Of a DNA stretch of 64,000 nucleotides, positions 22,040 to 34,369 are shown piece after piece (position 1 is the first letter of the stretch; each line of letters opens with the position of its first letter). Made by a program: the position numbers and the translations under genes. The notes beneath the pieces were generated by a model. That model saw only the letters and a list, made by a program, of their open reading frames with translations. It was not told the DNA's origin and did no database searches. Source of the DNA: Dugong dugon (taxonomy: Eukaryota > Chordata > Mammalia > Sirenia > Dugongidae); the NCBI GenBank assembly GCA_030035585.1, contig CM057461.1, positions 170,139,624-170,203,623 on the forward strand, read 5' to 3'.

Positions 22040-24556
22040 GGGTGGAACTTCTGGTAGACTTTCTCCTAAGCAAAACAATATAACTGATTAAAATTAGATA
22101 AAACAAAAATTGTCCTAAGGGCATAGAGCAAACGGAGACATATTCATTCAAGAAAATCTACTAAATCTTGATAAAAAACAGCAAGGATCTGTGGCACTTC
22201 AGCCACAACTTACTTTCTTAACCACTCCCCCAGTGCCATGTTACAGAAGCTATACCCTGGGCAGGTGCAGCCAAGAAATTATGGACTCCCTCTCCCCCAG
22301 CTCCCGATCTGGGGCTATGGTTTCACCCCAGGAGGAACAAAATGCCAGCCCTGTTTCTTATCCCCCTCCCTCTGCCAGCCCTGTGTCGCAGAAACTCTCT
22401 TCTAGGCAAGTATAGACAAGAGGACAGGGCTCCTTCCCTACTCGGCCAGCTCCCACTCATAGGGAGGATGCTCTACTCCAGGCACCTCAGGCTAAGAATA
22501 CTAGGGCCCCAACTGCCCCCGACCAGCTTGTTCAGAGTGGGGGGTTCCATGCTGAAAGGGGCAAACTGAGAAGACCGAGGTCTGGAACCCTGTGTTGCTC
22601 ACTCATAAAGTGGGGTTATAGCTCCCAGAAAAGTGGATCCCAGCCCCAGCTCTGGTGCAGTGTCACAAGGGTTCTGCCCAGGGGGTAATGCAGATCTTAA
22701 GAATGAAGAGTTCTCCAGCTTGGCCTGAGGGAACTGACTTTCTCCATGCTTAAGGATGTTGTCAAAAACAATGGAAATCTTGGGGAGAGTAATTAAGAAG
22801 AGGCTGGTAGCTCCATGATACAAACAAAACAGCAGAACAGAGAGAAATTTAATAGAGAGAACCAGGGAAACAGACAGCCAAGAAAAGCCCCCATGGGCTC
22901 ACAGTCAACACAAGATAGAAGCTTCACTGGCACAAGGGACTTAAACACAACCTCTGACCAAACACTAACTGAATAATAAGCAATTCTGACACAGAGGCAA
23001 CTCCTAGAAAGCCAGGCTGAAAAATAAAATCACACCCATTCATGGAAGACTGGAAGATTGTGTGCATGCTTAAGCATGAACCCTCTCAAGAGGGATCAGA
23101 GAAAAAACTTCCAAACTACTGGTCCCTGGCTGAATGTGGGACAATAAACTTAAACTCCCTGAACCCTGAATTGTGACAGCAGCCTCCAAGCCACCCACAC
23201 ATCCAAAAGTAAAGGATAAAAATCTAAATGGCTAAGTAAGATTAAGTACAATCTTTGACCAATAAGTGGCTTATGCCAACCGAAGCAGGGACATCAGAGG
23301 TTGTACACTGTTGAGGAAATAGACTTTGCAGGATTAGTTCCACCAAGTCACTAAGTAAATAAGCAATTGACAAAGCAAACAACAACCACTACCACCACCT
23401 CAGGGTATGGGTGGTGTGTGGTCAGTATCCAGAGTTTCTACAATATATTACCTAAAATGCCCAGATATCAACAAAAAAATTACAAGGCACGCAAAGAAAC
23501 AGTAGCTCTGAACACACCTAGTATTCAGATCTTGGTTTTATTATCACTCCAATAAAAGGAACCAGGACTCTTTGTTGAAATGACTGGGACAGAGAATATA
23601 CTAGATGAGCCTGGAGCATTTGTAGTGCCAGAAAATAAGGAATTACTACCAAAAACAAACAAACAAATATACATTGATGGGAGTATGTCAAAGGAGCACA
23701 GGAGCCAACTGAAAGAACTCCCAATGACCAAAACCGGAACAATTTAAGCAACAAAATAAACAAAGTACTATTGGATAACAACCAAAAAAAAAAAAGATTG
23801 AAGAAGTAACTACATGGAGGAGAAGAGACAAATCTTATTGCAGAAGAATTCCAAATAATTTATGTAAATACTCTGCTCTTAAAGAGGGGACCATAAACAC
23901 CACTCTTTAAGTGTGGGTTGTACATGGTCACTTCCTTCCAAAAGAGTACAGAATGGAAAGGAGGGAAGAAAAGAATAAATTTACAGTGAAGAAACATGAC
24001 AAACACTACCTCAGTCAGGTGATCAAGACCAATATCAACAGTAAGTAATAAATCATGTTGATATTATGTACCCTTGATATGATGAGATAAAGAAGGTACT
24101 TTACTTCTGTGATTTGGCTCCCAAAAACTAATAACACCAGTCTAATCAAGAGAAAAATACCAGACAAATTCCTATAAAGGAGTATCCTACAAAATACTTA
24201 AGTAGTACTCCTCAAAACTGTCAGTGTCATTAAAAACAAGGAAAGCTTGAGAAATTGTCACAGTCAAAAGGAGCCTACAGAAACATGAAAGCTAAATGCT
24301 GTATGGTATCCTGCAACAACAACAAAAAAAAAAAAAAATTAGATAAAAACTAAGTAAATCTGAATACGCTATGAACTTTAGTTAATACTAACGTATTTAT
24401 ACTGATTCTTTAATTGTAACAAATGCACCAAACTCATGTAAGATGTTAATTATAGGCAAAAATGGGTGTGGTATATATGGGAACACTCTGTACTATTTTC
24501 TCAATCTTCTATAAATCTAAAACTATACTAGAAAGTAAATTATATTTTTTAAAAAC
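22040..24556 (+). mobile_element. L1M-type element with 5' UTR and 3' UTR but almost no ORFs
   Basis: Positions 22190-23510 match the old L1 5' UTR, including gatctggggctatggtttca and two loosely repeated 'gccagccctgt..cagaa' units, down to aaatgcccagatatcaacaa. Positions 23800-24556 match the 3' UTR (cttattgcagaagaattcca, gacaaacactacctcagtca, then aatctaaaactatactagaa and an A-rich end). Between them only about 280 unassigned bases occur where ORF1 and ORF2 should be. It could be an internally deleted L1 or a HAL1-like relative lacking ORF2. Confidence 0.7.
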
Positions 24557-25289
24557 AAAAGCAATAAGGAAGAAAAACAAAAACAAAAACAAAGACGAGA
24601 CAGAGAGCAAAATGACAGATGTAAATCCAACCATATCAATAATAACATTAAATGTGAATTGTTAAATCTAATCAAAAGGAAGTGATTTCAGATTGGATTT
24701 TTAAAAAAAAGGTCCAAATATATGTTGTTTAGAAGAAACACAGTTTAGATTCAAAGATACAAATAGGTAGAAATAAATAGAGAATAGAAAAAAAATCAGT
24801 AAAACCAAAATTGGTTCTTTGAAAAGATCATCAAAATTGACAAACTTTTAGCTAAACTTACCAAGGAAACAAAGACTCAAACTAGTAAAATCTGAATAAG
24901 AGAAAGGACATAACTTTGAACCTTATAGAAACAGAAAGGAGTACAAGGGAATACTTACATGAACAACAAAATGCAACAAATTTCAGTACTCATCTGTCAG
25001 TTTGTCATACTGTAGTGGCTTGTGTGTTGCTGTGATGCTAGACGCTATGCCACTGATATTTCAAATGCCAGCAGAGTCACCCATGTTGGACAGGTTTCAG
25101 TGAAGTTTCCTATCTAAGACAGACTAGGAAGAAGGATCCGGCAATCTACTTCTAAAAAAATTGGCCAGTGAAAATCTTATGAATAGCACTGGAACATTTA
25201 TATAGAGCCAGAAGATAAGCCACTCATGTAGGAAGGCACTCAAAATACAACTGGGGAAGAGCAGCCCCCTAAAAGTAGAGTCAACCGTC

Positions 25290-26022
25290 TGAATGGCTGG
25301 GCAAAGGACCATGGGAACCATGGTCTCGGGGAACAACTAGCTTAACTGGCATAACACAGTTTATAAAGAAAATGTTCTACTTTCTACCTTGGTGAGTAGA
25401 GTCTGGAGTCTTAAAAGCTTGTGTGCAGCCATCTAAGACAGTCTCACCCCTTTGGGAACAAGGGAGAATGAAGAAAACAAGATACCAGGAAAAGATTAGT
25501 CCAAAGGACTAATGGACCACAGCTACCACGGCCTCCACCGGACTGAGTCCAGTACAACTAGATGGTGCCCGGCTGCCACCACTCACTGCTCTGACAGGGA
25601 TCACAAAAGAGGGCCCTGGACAGAGCTGGAGAAAAATGTAGAACAAAATTTTAACTCACAAAAACAGACCAGACTTACTGGCCTGACAGAGACTGGAAAA
25701 ACCCCGAGAGTATGGCCCCTGGACACCCTTTTAGCTCAGTAATGAAGTCAGTCCTGAGGTCCATTGTTCAGTCAAAGATTAGACAGGCCCATAAAACAAA
25801 ATGAGACTAATGGGGCACAACTGTCCAGGGACAAAGACTAGAAGGCAGGAGGGGACAGGAAAGCTGGTAATAGGGAACCCGAGGTTGGGAAGGGACAGTG
25901 TTGACATGTCGTGGGGTTGTTAACCATTGTCATAAAACAATATGTGTACTAACTGTTTAATGAGAAACTATCTGTTCTGTAAACCTTCATCTAAAGTACA
26001 ATAAAAATAAATTAAAAAAAAA
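25290..26022 (+). mobile_element. L1 3' end inserted in the RTE leader
   Basis: RTE text stops at agagtcaaccgt (25278-25289) and resumes with agagttgaccgt after the A tail, giving a 12-base duplication with two mismatches. The content (ggtgagtagagtctggagtc, agattagtccaaaggactaa, acaactagatggtgcccggc) is the 3' UTR shared with the copies at 54812 and 62975. It ends with aataaaaataaatt and an A-tract. Confidence 0.88.
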
Positions 26023-26099
26023 AAAGCAGAGTTGACCGTAATGACAAGGATGGAGAAAAGCTTTCAGGACCTTCATTTGCTAATGTGACATGACTCAAA

Positions 26100-28950
26100 A
26101 TGAGAAGAAACAGCTGCAAACATCCATTAACAATCGGAACATGGAATGTATGAAGTATGTACGAATCTAGGAAAATTGGAAGTCATCAAAAATGAAATAG
26201 AATTCTTGAAGATAGATATCCTAGGCAAAGTGAGCTGAAATGGACTGTTATTGTCTATTTTGAATCAGACAATAATATAGTTTATTATGCTGGGAATGAC
26301 AAATTAAAGAAGAACAGTGTCCCATTCACCATAAAAAAAAAAATTCAAGATCTATCCTGAAGTACAATGCTGTCAGTGATAGGATAATATCCATATGCTT
26401 ACAAGGAAAACCACTTAATAGGCTATTATTCAAATTTACACAGCAACCACTAATGCCAACGATGAGAACACTGAAGATTTTTACCAACTTCTGCAGTCTG
26501 AAATTGATCAAACATGTAATCAAGATGCATTGATAATTAATGGTGATTGAAATATGAAATTGGAACCAAAGAAGAAGGATCAATAGTTGGAAAATATGAC
26601 TTCAGTGATAGAAAAGACGCCAGCAATTGCATGATAGAATTTTGCAAGACCAATGACTTATTCTTTGGCAATACCCTTTTTCACTAACATAAACTGCGAG
26701 CATACTTGTGGTATTCACCAGATAGAATACATAGGAATCAAATTGACTACGTCTATGGAAAGAGGTGATGGAGAAGCTCAATATCATCAGTCAGAACAAG
26801 GCCAGGAGCTGACTGTGGAACAGATCATCAGTTGCTCATATACAAGTTCAAGGTGAAGCTGAAGAAAATTAAAACAAGTCCATAAGAGCCAAAATACAAC
26901 TCTGAGTATATCCCACCTGAAATTAGAGACCATCTCAAGAACAGATATGACACATTGAACACTAATGACTGAAGACCTGATGAGTTGTAGGATGACATCA
27001 AGGTCATCATACATGAAGAAAGTAAAAGATCATTAAAAAGACAGGAAAGAAAGAAAAAAACAAAATGTATGTCAGAAGAGACTCTGAAAATTGCTCTTAA
27101 ATTCCGAGTAACTAAAGCAAATGGAAGAAATGATGAAGTAAAAGAGCTGAACAGAAGATTTCAAAGGGCAGCTCAAGAAGACAAAGTAAAGTATTATAAT
27201 GAAATGTGCAAAGACCTGGAGTTACAAAACCAAGAGGGAAGAACACGCTCAGCATTTCTCAACCTTAAAGACCTGAAGAAAAAATTCAAGCCTTGAGTCA
27301 CAATATTGAAGGATTCTACAGAGAAAATATTGAATGACACAGGAAGCATCAAAAGAAGATGGAAGGGGTACACAGAGTCATAGTACCAAAGAGAATTGGT
27401 TGGCGTTCAACCATTTCTGGAGGTAGCGTATGATCAAGAACCAATCATATTGAAGGAAGATGTCCAAGCTGCACTGAAGGCATTGGCAAAAAACAGGGCT
27501 CCAGGAATTGACGGAAGATCATTTGAGATGTTTCAACAAACAGATGCAACACTAGAAGTACTCACTCGTCTATGCCAAGAAATTTGGAAGACAGCTACCT
27601 GACCAATCGACTAGAAGAGATCCATATTTGTGCCCATTCCAAAGAAAGGTGATTCAACAGAATGAGGAAATTGTTGAACAATATAATTAATATCACATGA
27701 AAGTAAAATGTTGTTGAAGATAATTCAAAAACAGTTACAATAGTACATCGACAGGGAACTGCCAGAAATTCAAGCTGGATTCAGAAGAGGATGTGGAACA
27801 ATAAATATCATTGCTGATGTCAGATGAATCTTGGCTGAAAGCAGAGAATATCAGAAAGATATTTGCCTGTGTTTTATTGGCTATGCAAAAGCATTAAACT
27901 GTGCAGGTCATAACAAATTATGGATAACATTGCAAAGAATGGGAATTCTGAAACACTTAATTGTGCTCATGAGGAACCTGTACATAGACCAGGAGGCAGT
28001 CGTTCAGATGGAACAAAGGAATACTCTATGGTTTAAAGTCAGGAAAGGTGTGCGTTAGGGTTGTATCCTTTCACCATACTTTTCAATCTGTGTGCTGAGC
28101 AAATAATCAGACAAGCTGGACTATATGAAGAAGAACACTGCATCAGGATTGGAGGAAGACTCATTAACAACTTGCTATATGCAGATGACACAACCTTGCT
28201 TGCTGAAAGTGAAGAGGACTCGAAGCACTTACTGATGAAGATCAAAGACTACAGTCTTCAGTATGGATAACACGTTGACATGAAGAAAACAAAAATCCTC
28301 ATAACTGGACCAATAAACAATATCATGATTAATAGAATAAAGATTGAAGTTGTCAAGGATTTCATTTTACTTGGATCCACGATCAATGCCTATGGAAGCA
28401 GCAGTCAAGAAATCAAACAACACATTGCATTGGGCAAATCTGCTGCAGAAGACCTCTTTCAAGTGTTAAAAAGCAAAGATGTTACTTTGAGGACCTAGGC
28501 AAGCCTGATCCAAGACATGGTATTTTCAATCATTCATATGCATGCAAAAGCTGGACAATAAATAAGGAAGACCAAAGAAGAATTGATGCTTTTGAATCAT
28601 GGTGTTGGCGAAGAATATTAAATATACCATGGACTGCCAGAAGAATTAACAAATCTGTCTTGGAAGAAGTATAGCCAGAATGCTCCTTAGAACCTAGAAT
28701 GGTGAGACTCTGTCTCACGTACTTTGTATACATTATCAGGAGGGATTAGTCCCTGAAGAAGGACATCATGCTTGGTAAATAGATGGTCAGCGAAAAAGAG
28801 GAAGACCCTCAACAAGATGGATTGACAAAGTGGCAGCAACAATGGGCTCAAGCATAACAACTATTGTGAGGGTAGTGTAGGACCCAGCAGTGTTTAGTTC
28901 TGTTGTACATAGGTTTGCTATGAGTTGAAATCAACCGACAGCACCTAACA
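26100..28950 (+). pseudogene. RTE ORF: APE endonuclease and reverse transcriptase, decayed
   Basis: Translation pieces include MRRNSCKHPLTIGTWNV near the start (endonuclease), the RT finger motif KNRAPGIDG near 27490-27515, FIGYAKALN where the family has FIDYAKAFD near 27870, then PYLFNLCAEQII, and the catalytic YADD at 28178-28189 followed by TTLLAESEED. The first catalytic Asp is replaced by Gly, and stops occur throughout. The final codons (SVVHRFAMS) run into the 3' tail that SINEs share. Confidence 0.88.
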
Positions 28951-29064
28951 AAAACAACACAATTAGATAACTTGGGTGAAAAATCTCTTAAAAATATTTC
29001 TAGTAAAACATAAATTAACAAAACTTTCTCAAAAAGAAATAGGAAATATGAATAGACCTAAAAC

Positions 29065-29325
29065 AAGTAAAGCGATTATTGAACACTGACTATACGCCAG
29101 GCATTGTGCTAAGTACCTTACTTGACTTATTTCATAACACTGTGGGATAGGCATTATTATCGTTTGAATTTTGCAGATGAGGAAATTGAGGCGTAGAGAT
29201 GTTAAATAACTCATCTATGGCCACATCGTCAAAAAAATTCTGGAAGCAGAAATTGAACTCAAGAAATCTAACCTCATATTTGCACACCATGGCAACACCA
29301 TGACTATACTATGCTGCTTACTTAG
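29065..29325 (-). repeat. MIR SINE, antisense
   Basis: ccaggcattgtgctaagtac, then attttgcagatgaggaaatt, then a degraded tRNA-like part ending atactatgctgct. Near full length at about 260 bp. Confidence 0.88.
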
Positions 29326-29539
29326 ATGGGGGGGAGGGAAACGTGGAATTAAAGAGAAAGTCAAAGAATCTGAGGGAAAACCAGACAACATAGGCAAGGA
29401 TAGGAGATCTCTAAGAAGGGGAATTTAAGAAGCTGTCAATAGTGTTGTACCATCCTAAGAGTCAAAGCCTTCTTAAATTTTGTACCATAGGCAGACCTCT
29501 TGTCCTGTCTCTAGAGGGATGGGGGGAATCGTAGAAGAT

Positions 29540-30290
29540 GAGAACAGGTCACTATTAAGAGAGGATCATGTAGGTCTTGTGGATCATAAGAAGAAGTTTG
29601 GCTTTTACCCTGAGTGAGATAGGAAGTCATTGGGTGCTATTGAGGAAAGATATGGCATTATCTGATTTAGGCATTAGATTTTGGCTGTGGGTTGATAATA
29701 GGTGTAGATGAGTGAAAGCAGGAACAGGGAGACCAGTTAGGAGACCATCACAATAATCCAGGCAAGAAGTTATAGAGACTTGGGCCCAGTGGCACTGAGA
29801 TGTTAAGAAGTAGTTGATCCCTGATAAATGTTAAAGGTAGAGCTGACAGAATTTTCTGTCAGAACAGACGTAGGATGTGAGAGAAAGAAAGGAGTCGAGG
29901 ATAACACCAAAGTTTGTAGCCTAAGCAACCAACCCAAAATGTCAAGTAATCTGAGGCCTAACAAGAGGCTACTGGATTTGGAGTTAAGCTAGATGACCTT
30001 GGTGAGGGCATTTCTGGGGCGTGGTGGGGGTGGATGTCAGGTTGAACCATGCTGAGTCATAAATGAAAGATAAGGAAGTAGAAGTTATGAGTATAAACTA
30101 CTTAAGAGTGTGAACGGGAAAAGAGACTGAATGGTAGGTAGCTAGAAGGACACCCTAGGTGGGATAGTTGTATTTTTTTAAGACGGGAGCAAATTGAACA
30201 TGTTTATGTGCTGAAGACAAGAAACCAATAGAAAAATAATGATTGAAAGCACCAAGTAGAGGGAGGGGGTTAACTGAGTGAGCCTTCTGA
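29540..30290 (-). repeat. L2 LINE ORF2 C-terminal region, antisense
   Basis: The reverse strand encodes wording of the L2 RT C-terminus. On plus it reads ggcattatctgatttaggca, gggagaccagttaggagacc and gtcgaggataacaccaaagt. It is the same family as 21095-21605, further upstream in the L2. Confidence 0.75.
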
Positions 30291-31518
30291 AGAGATGGGG
30301 GCTTGCGTGACTGCAGCTCAGAACACAGTGGAGGGGCTAGATCGGAATGATGGAGGAGTTGGAGTGGAGGATCCGTGTGGCTGTCGCTGTTCCAACGTGG
30401 GGGGAGCAAGAGGTTGAGAGAGTTTCTGCCTGATAGGCTATACTTTTCCCGCGAATTAGGAGTCAACATCATAGCCAAGTGTAAAGTTGTTCAGAGCGAG
30501 AACAGTGAAAAATTAGAATATTCTCTTGAGGAAAAGAAGCATGGGATTACGCACTGCATTTAGGACCCAGCAAAAGCTGGAAATCATGAATATGTAGTTG
30601 AACCCATTCACACGGTTGTATGAAACAGTCTTCCATAGCAGTAGGTTGCATATCCAATAAAAGTTCAGTCATGTGACACAGTGAACCTCATTTTTGTTTC
30701 CTATGAGTTGATAAAGCATGATTTACAGGGCCAAAGCCACTGTTCCAATTTATTTAGAAAAAGTTATTTTGGAAAGAATGGTACCCAGACTTTTCCGCTC
30801 TAATTATGCACAGTCTATATCAAAGCCTGGCACTAAAATAGGCTTAGGTCAATGTCACATTTATTTTCTTGAAGACCCCCAAGTCCTCTGCCTCTTTCAC
30901 ACACCGTTTTGAAGAATGTACTAACTTCATTTTTTAATCTTGTTCATTTCAGCATCCAATTTCTCTGATGGTGACAGATACCACAAAATTATGAAAATTT
31001 AAAATCTCTCTTTTTTATTTTATTTTCAAATGGAGAGAATATTACTTGGCCTTTACTTGGAAAATATATCTTAAAATTAAACTATTTCTTGAAACTTTTC
31101 CAGCATACTTTTGAGATTTCTTCAAGTCTTTCTATTTAAGAAAGAAATAATTAAGGGTAGTTGAAAACTGCCTTATCACTGCAGTAGCTGTATAATTTAT
31201 CTTTTTTCCATTGGGCAATGCGCTTAGCAACTTGCACATTAAGCCTTCTACTAAGATGATATTAATATCATAAATATGCAAAAAGGAAACCACTCTGGAA
31301 GTTCAAAATAATAACAATAACCTCTCCCTCATAAAACCTTTTATCTCAAGGTCTCTATACGCTATCTCGACAAGCCTGAGTACCCTGCTCAACCACTTTT
31401 TCAAGGGGCCAGTTAAAATGCTGCCCTCACTTTGTTCTCTGACTCAAAATGCTAGTAAGGATCAGTGGAAAGCAAAACAAACTCCTAATGTAATAATGAT
31501 TTTAATTCTTAATGTTTC
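30291..31518. other. no gene seen; AT-rich unassigned DNA
   Basis: No repeat family recognised apart from low-complexity AT sequence near 31000. Confidence 0.35.
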
Positions 31519-31530
31519 CTATGGTAGATG

Positions 31531-31720
31531 GTAAATGGTGGAGGCCTGGTGGTGCAGTGGTTAAGAGCTCAGCAGTTCATATCCACCAACGAACCAAAAG
31601 GTCAGCAGTTCAAATCCACCAGCAACTCCTTGGAAACCCTATGGGGCAGTTCTACTCCATCCTATAGGGTCGCTGTGAGTCAAAATCTACTTGATGGCAG
31701 TGGGTTTGGTTTTGGTTTTT
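31531..31720 (+). mobile_element. AfroSINE with duplicated B-box segment
   Basis: A perfect 11-base duplication tatggtagatg at 31520-31530 and 31721-31731 flanks it. The head gcctggtggtgcagtggtta is followed by two copies of a cagcagttca(t/a)atccacca segment, so the promoter B-box region is doubled. The tail ends gggtttggttttggtttttt. Confidence 0.95.
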
Positions 31721-32137
31721 TATGGTAGATGATAGGATTTATAATCTTCACAGGATGGTACCTCTAGTCTGTAAGAAGATCCAAGTGGATATCTCCTTTT
31801 TTGCTTTACTCTTTAGCTTTGGCCCATGGCAGGGATCTGTGGTGCTGGCAAGCTCCCATACATGTCACTACAGAAATGTCCACACCTCTCACACAGAGAC
31901 ACACGCATGCACACTGATGCAATCATGGCTAGAAATGAATCAGGGCCCCCCGGGAAGTGCCTGTGACTAATGTTCTCTAAGGAACCCTGGCGCCACCTGG
32001 CAAATGGGCTCTAATGGGCCATCACAGAACAAAGCACAGGTAAGCAATGAGCAAGGGAGTGGGAGGGGATGATGCATCAGGTTCCAGGGTGTGGAACAGG
32101 TAATCTTGAGATTACTGTTGGTAACGATAGGGTAAGT

Positions 32138-32348
32138 GTCCCTGGGTGGTACAAAAGGTTAACACATTTGGCTGCTAACTGAAGGTTGGAGGTTCGAGTC
32201 TACCCAGAGGCACCTTGGAAGAAAGGCCTGGTGATCTACTTCTGGAAGATCACGGCCATTGAAAACTCTATGGAGCTCAGTTCTACTCTGATACACATGT
32301 GGTCACCATGAATCTAAGTCACCTCAATGGCAACTAGTTAGGTTTGAT
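32138..32348 (+). mobile_element. AfroSINE, sense
   Basis: Head gtccctgggtggtacaaaag, B-box ggttggaggttcgagtctac, body ggaagaaaggcctggtgatc and tail caccatgaatctaagtcacc. Imperfect duplication around gtaacgata / gttaatgata. Confidence 0.92.
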
Positions 32349-32364
32349 GTTAATGATAAGGTGC

Positions 32365-32490
32365 CAGAAAGGGAACCTGAGCTTTGGCCTGAGTCACACA
32401 TGCAAACTCTCTGTGGGACCTCGGTAAGTCCCTTCAGATCTCTGGGCTTCAGTGCCTTCATCTCTAAAAATGAAAACATTGTACTGCCAA
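32365..32490 (+). repeat. MIR fragment, sense
   Basis: tgtgggacctcggtaagtcc and tgccttcatctctaaaaatg match the MIR core. Confidence 0.7.
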
Positions 32491-32494
32491 ACCA

Positions 32495-33738
32495 GGAAGA
32501 CTTCTTCCTCCTCCACACCCTAGGAAATACTCCTAGTTGTTCTTTCCAATTCCCCCAAAAGAAATAAAGCGCGTCAGAAAAAAGGAATGGAGGGGATTGT
32601 TCTTCACAAAAGTGTTTCATTTTCTCAAGGAAGTACGACAAGTTCTCCTACATGTTTCAGCACTACTTCTCCTTCCATTTGAGACAACAAACCAGCATGA
32701 ACAGTGGAGAGCAAAGTGTTTCTCTTGTCATCTTAAGTACCGTAAACATCACTAGAGGCATTTACCAACACATGTACTCTTCTGTGGGCAGAAGCAATGG
32801 GAACATTTCTCTGATGACTGCCTGTCTATTGGAAATTCCCAGTGCAGAGTTTGCCTCACCACAATCACTAGTTCTACCCGGTCACCACCTTCTCTGAGAC
32901 ATTATCCCTTAAAGCATCTCTTTCCAGAATCACATTCCTGTGAGTCATGTATTAAAGAAATAACAAAGTCCATAAATATGTCACCCTCGTTTTTCACTTG
33001 AAGGAGAAGTGAAAAAGAAGGATAACTTTCCCCAGTCTGGGTCAAGCCTAATTTAAACTGAAGGAGACTTTAAAACAACTATAGGAACATTAGGGGAAGG
33101 GACCCAAGGAAGGACTCTTGAGAGAGACCAGCAGACACTTAGACCTGAGCAGCCTCCACATTGCACACGAATCCATGTGAAGAGCAAGAGACTGTCCCAA
33201 GATCTCTACTTTGCCTTTGGGAGGAGGGGACAGGGCATCCCAAATGTTTTTCTTTAATTGATGCCGCTGGAAGCCAAGTTTTTTCTACAGTGGAGGATGC
33301 CTAAGGTTTTAATTACTCTCTTCAAGTAGAAAAGCAAAGCTCTGGAGAGCATATCTGAGCTGAGCTGTAGGTTGTTCCATCTGGGCTTTGCTTGTAACTG
33401 GCACTGTTCTAGTCACCTTCAGACTGTTGCTACAGGAGGAACCTCCTTACAATATCAGGATCCCACTTTGTTCTACAGCCACTTCCTGAAGTTCTTTGGA
33501 AGCTGTTAAAGAAAACAAAACCCAGACCCATTACATCAGAAGATGGGGCACTGAAAAAACTTGGTAACTTAAGAGGAAGCAGGTGTCTGAGTAGGGGAGT
33601 TTTTAGACTGGGGTGAGAGAGATAGCCATTGGAGAGAAGGAAGGTGGTTCTTTCTGTTTCCAGAAAAAAACGGGGGGGGGGGATTATTTTGTTAAAGATT
33701 AAACCTATATTGGGATAGAACCACATCCGCCAGCCTAT
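32495..33738. other. no gene seen; unassigned DNA
   Basis: A short G-tract lies at about 33671-33681. Open frames of 105 and 81 codons carry no recognised domain. Confidence 0.35.
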
Positions 33739-33740
33739 TA

Positions 33741-34367
33741 CAGTCAATTCTCCTTATTCGCGGTAGTTACGGTCTATAAAGTTTCAACAAACACCAAGAA
33801 AAAACACAAGGTAAGGTTCCTGGGAGCCTCTGCTCACAACATTTTTGCCAACCAATCAACACATAACCTTGTTTTATGTGCATTTCTGTTTAAAGACATC
33901 TTATTTAATATATACTATTGATTCATTAACGTTGAACTCACTGCAAACAGCACTGTAAGTGTCTGAACGAAACCTGAACAAAGCTGACCTAACACACACA
34001 TTTTTTTCCATAAAGCACATCACAGCCTTCTGACGCTTAGGAACACTGGACAGCAAACGCTTCAGCACTATGTTCGGGGGCAGTTTTAAACAGCAAAATC
34101 ACCAACAAAAAACAAAAATGTAGAAAACGTGGCATTAAAGATCTCAAAAAGAATACTTGTTTACGGTTTGAGAGCTAAACGAGAAGCCAGGGTGGCACTT
34201 TGTTCCATCTCAATTGAGAATGTGTGCATCAGGTGATTCAAATTTTTGACTACTCTGCGCATGTCAGTGAATGACAGCAAAGCACCACAAGTGTTGACTT
34301 TGTGTTACAAATAAAGCAAGTAAGTGAATTTGCAAATACAAAATCCACGAACAAGGAAGATTGACTG
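33741..34367 (+). mobile_element. Tigger-type (Tc1/mariner) non-autonomous DNA transposon
   Basis: Terminal inverted repeats begin cagtcaattctccttattcg on the left, and the right end reads aacaaggaagattgactg. TA dinucleotides lie at both junctions, 33739-33740 and 34368-34369. At 627 bp it is an internally deleted or non-autonomous form with no transposase frame. Strand is arbitrary. Confidence 0.88.
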
Positions 34368-34369
34368 TA

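Larger units (their letters stand above)
24988..28968 (+). mobile_element. Near-full-length RTE1 (BovB-like) LINE
   Basis: The leader starts about cagtactcatctgtcagttt. The single ORF begins at 26100 and encodes endonuclease then reverse transcriptase. The 3' end is gagttgaaatcaaccgacag followed by cacctaacaaaaacaac. A separate L1 3' end splits the leader at 25290-26022. RTE elements are target-primed retrotransposons that use an APE-type endonuclease. Many stops and small indels make this copy inactive. Confidence 0.92.
24557..29065 (+). mobile_element. L1 ORF2 fragment split by the RTE element
   Basis: Left part 24557-24987 contains the start of the endonuclease domain (ccatatcaataataacatta) and, after a deletion, wording of the region downstream (attgacaaacttttagctaa). 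Right part 28969-29065 resumes with aattagataacttgggtgaa and gaatagacctaaaacaagta, which is the next L1 segment. The continuity shows that the RTE landed inside L1. Confidence 0.75.
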
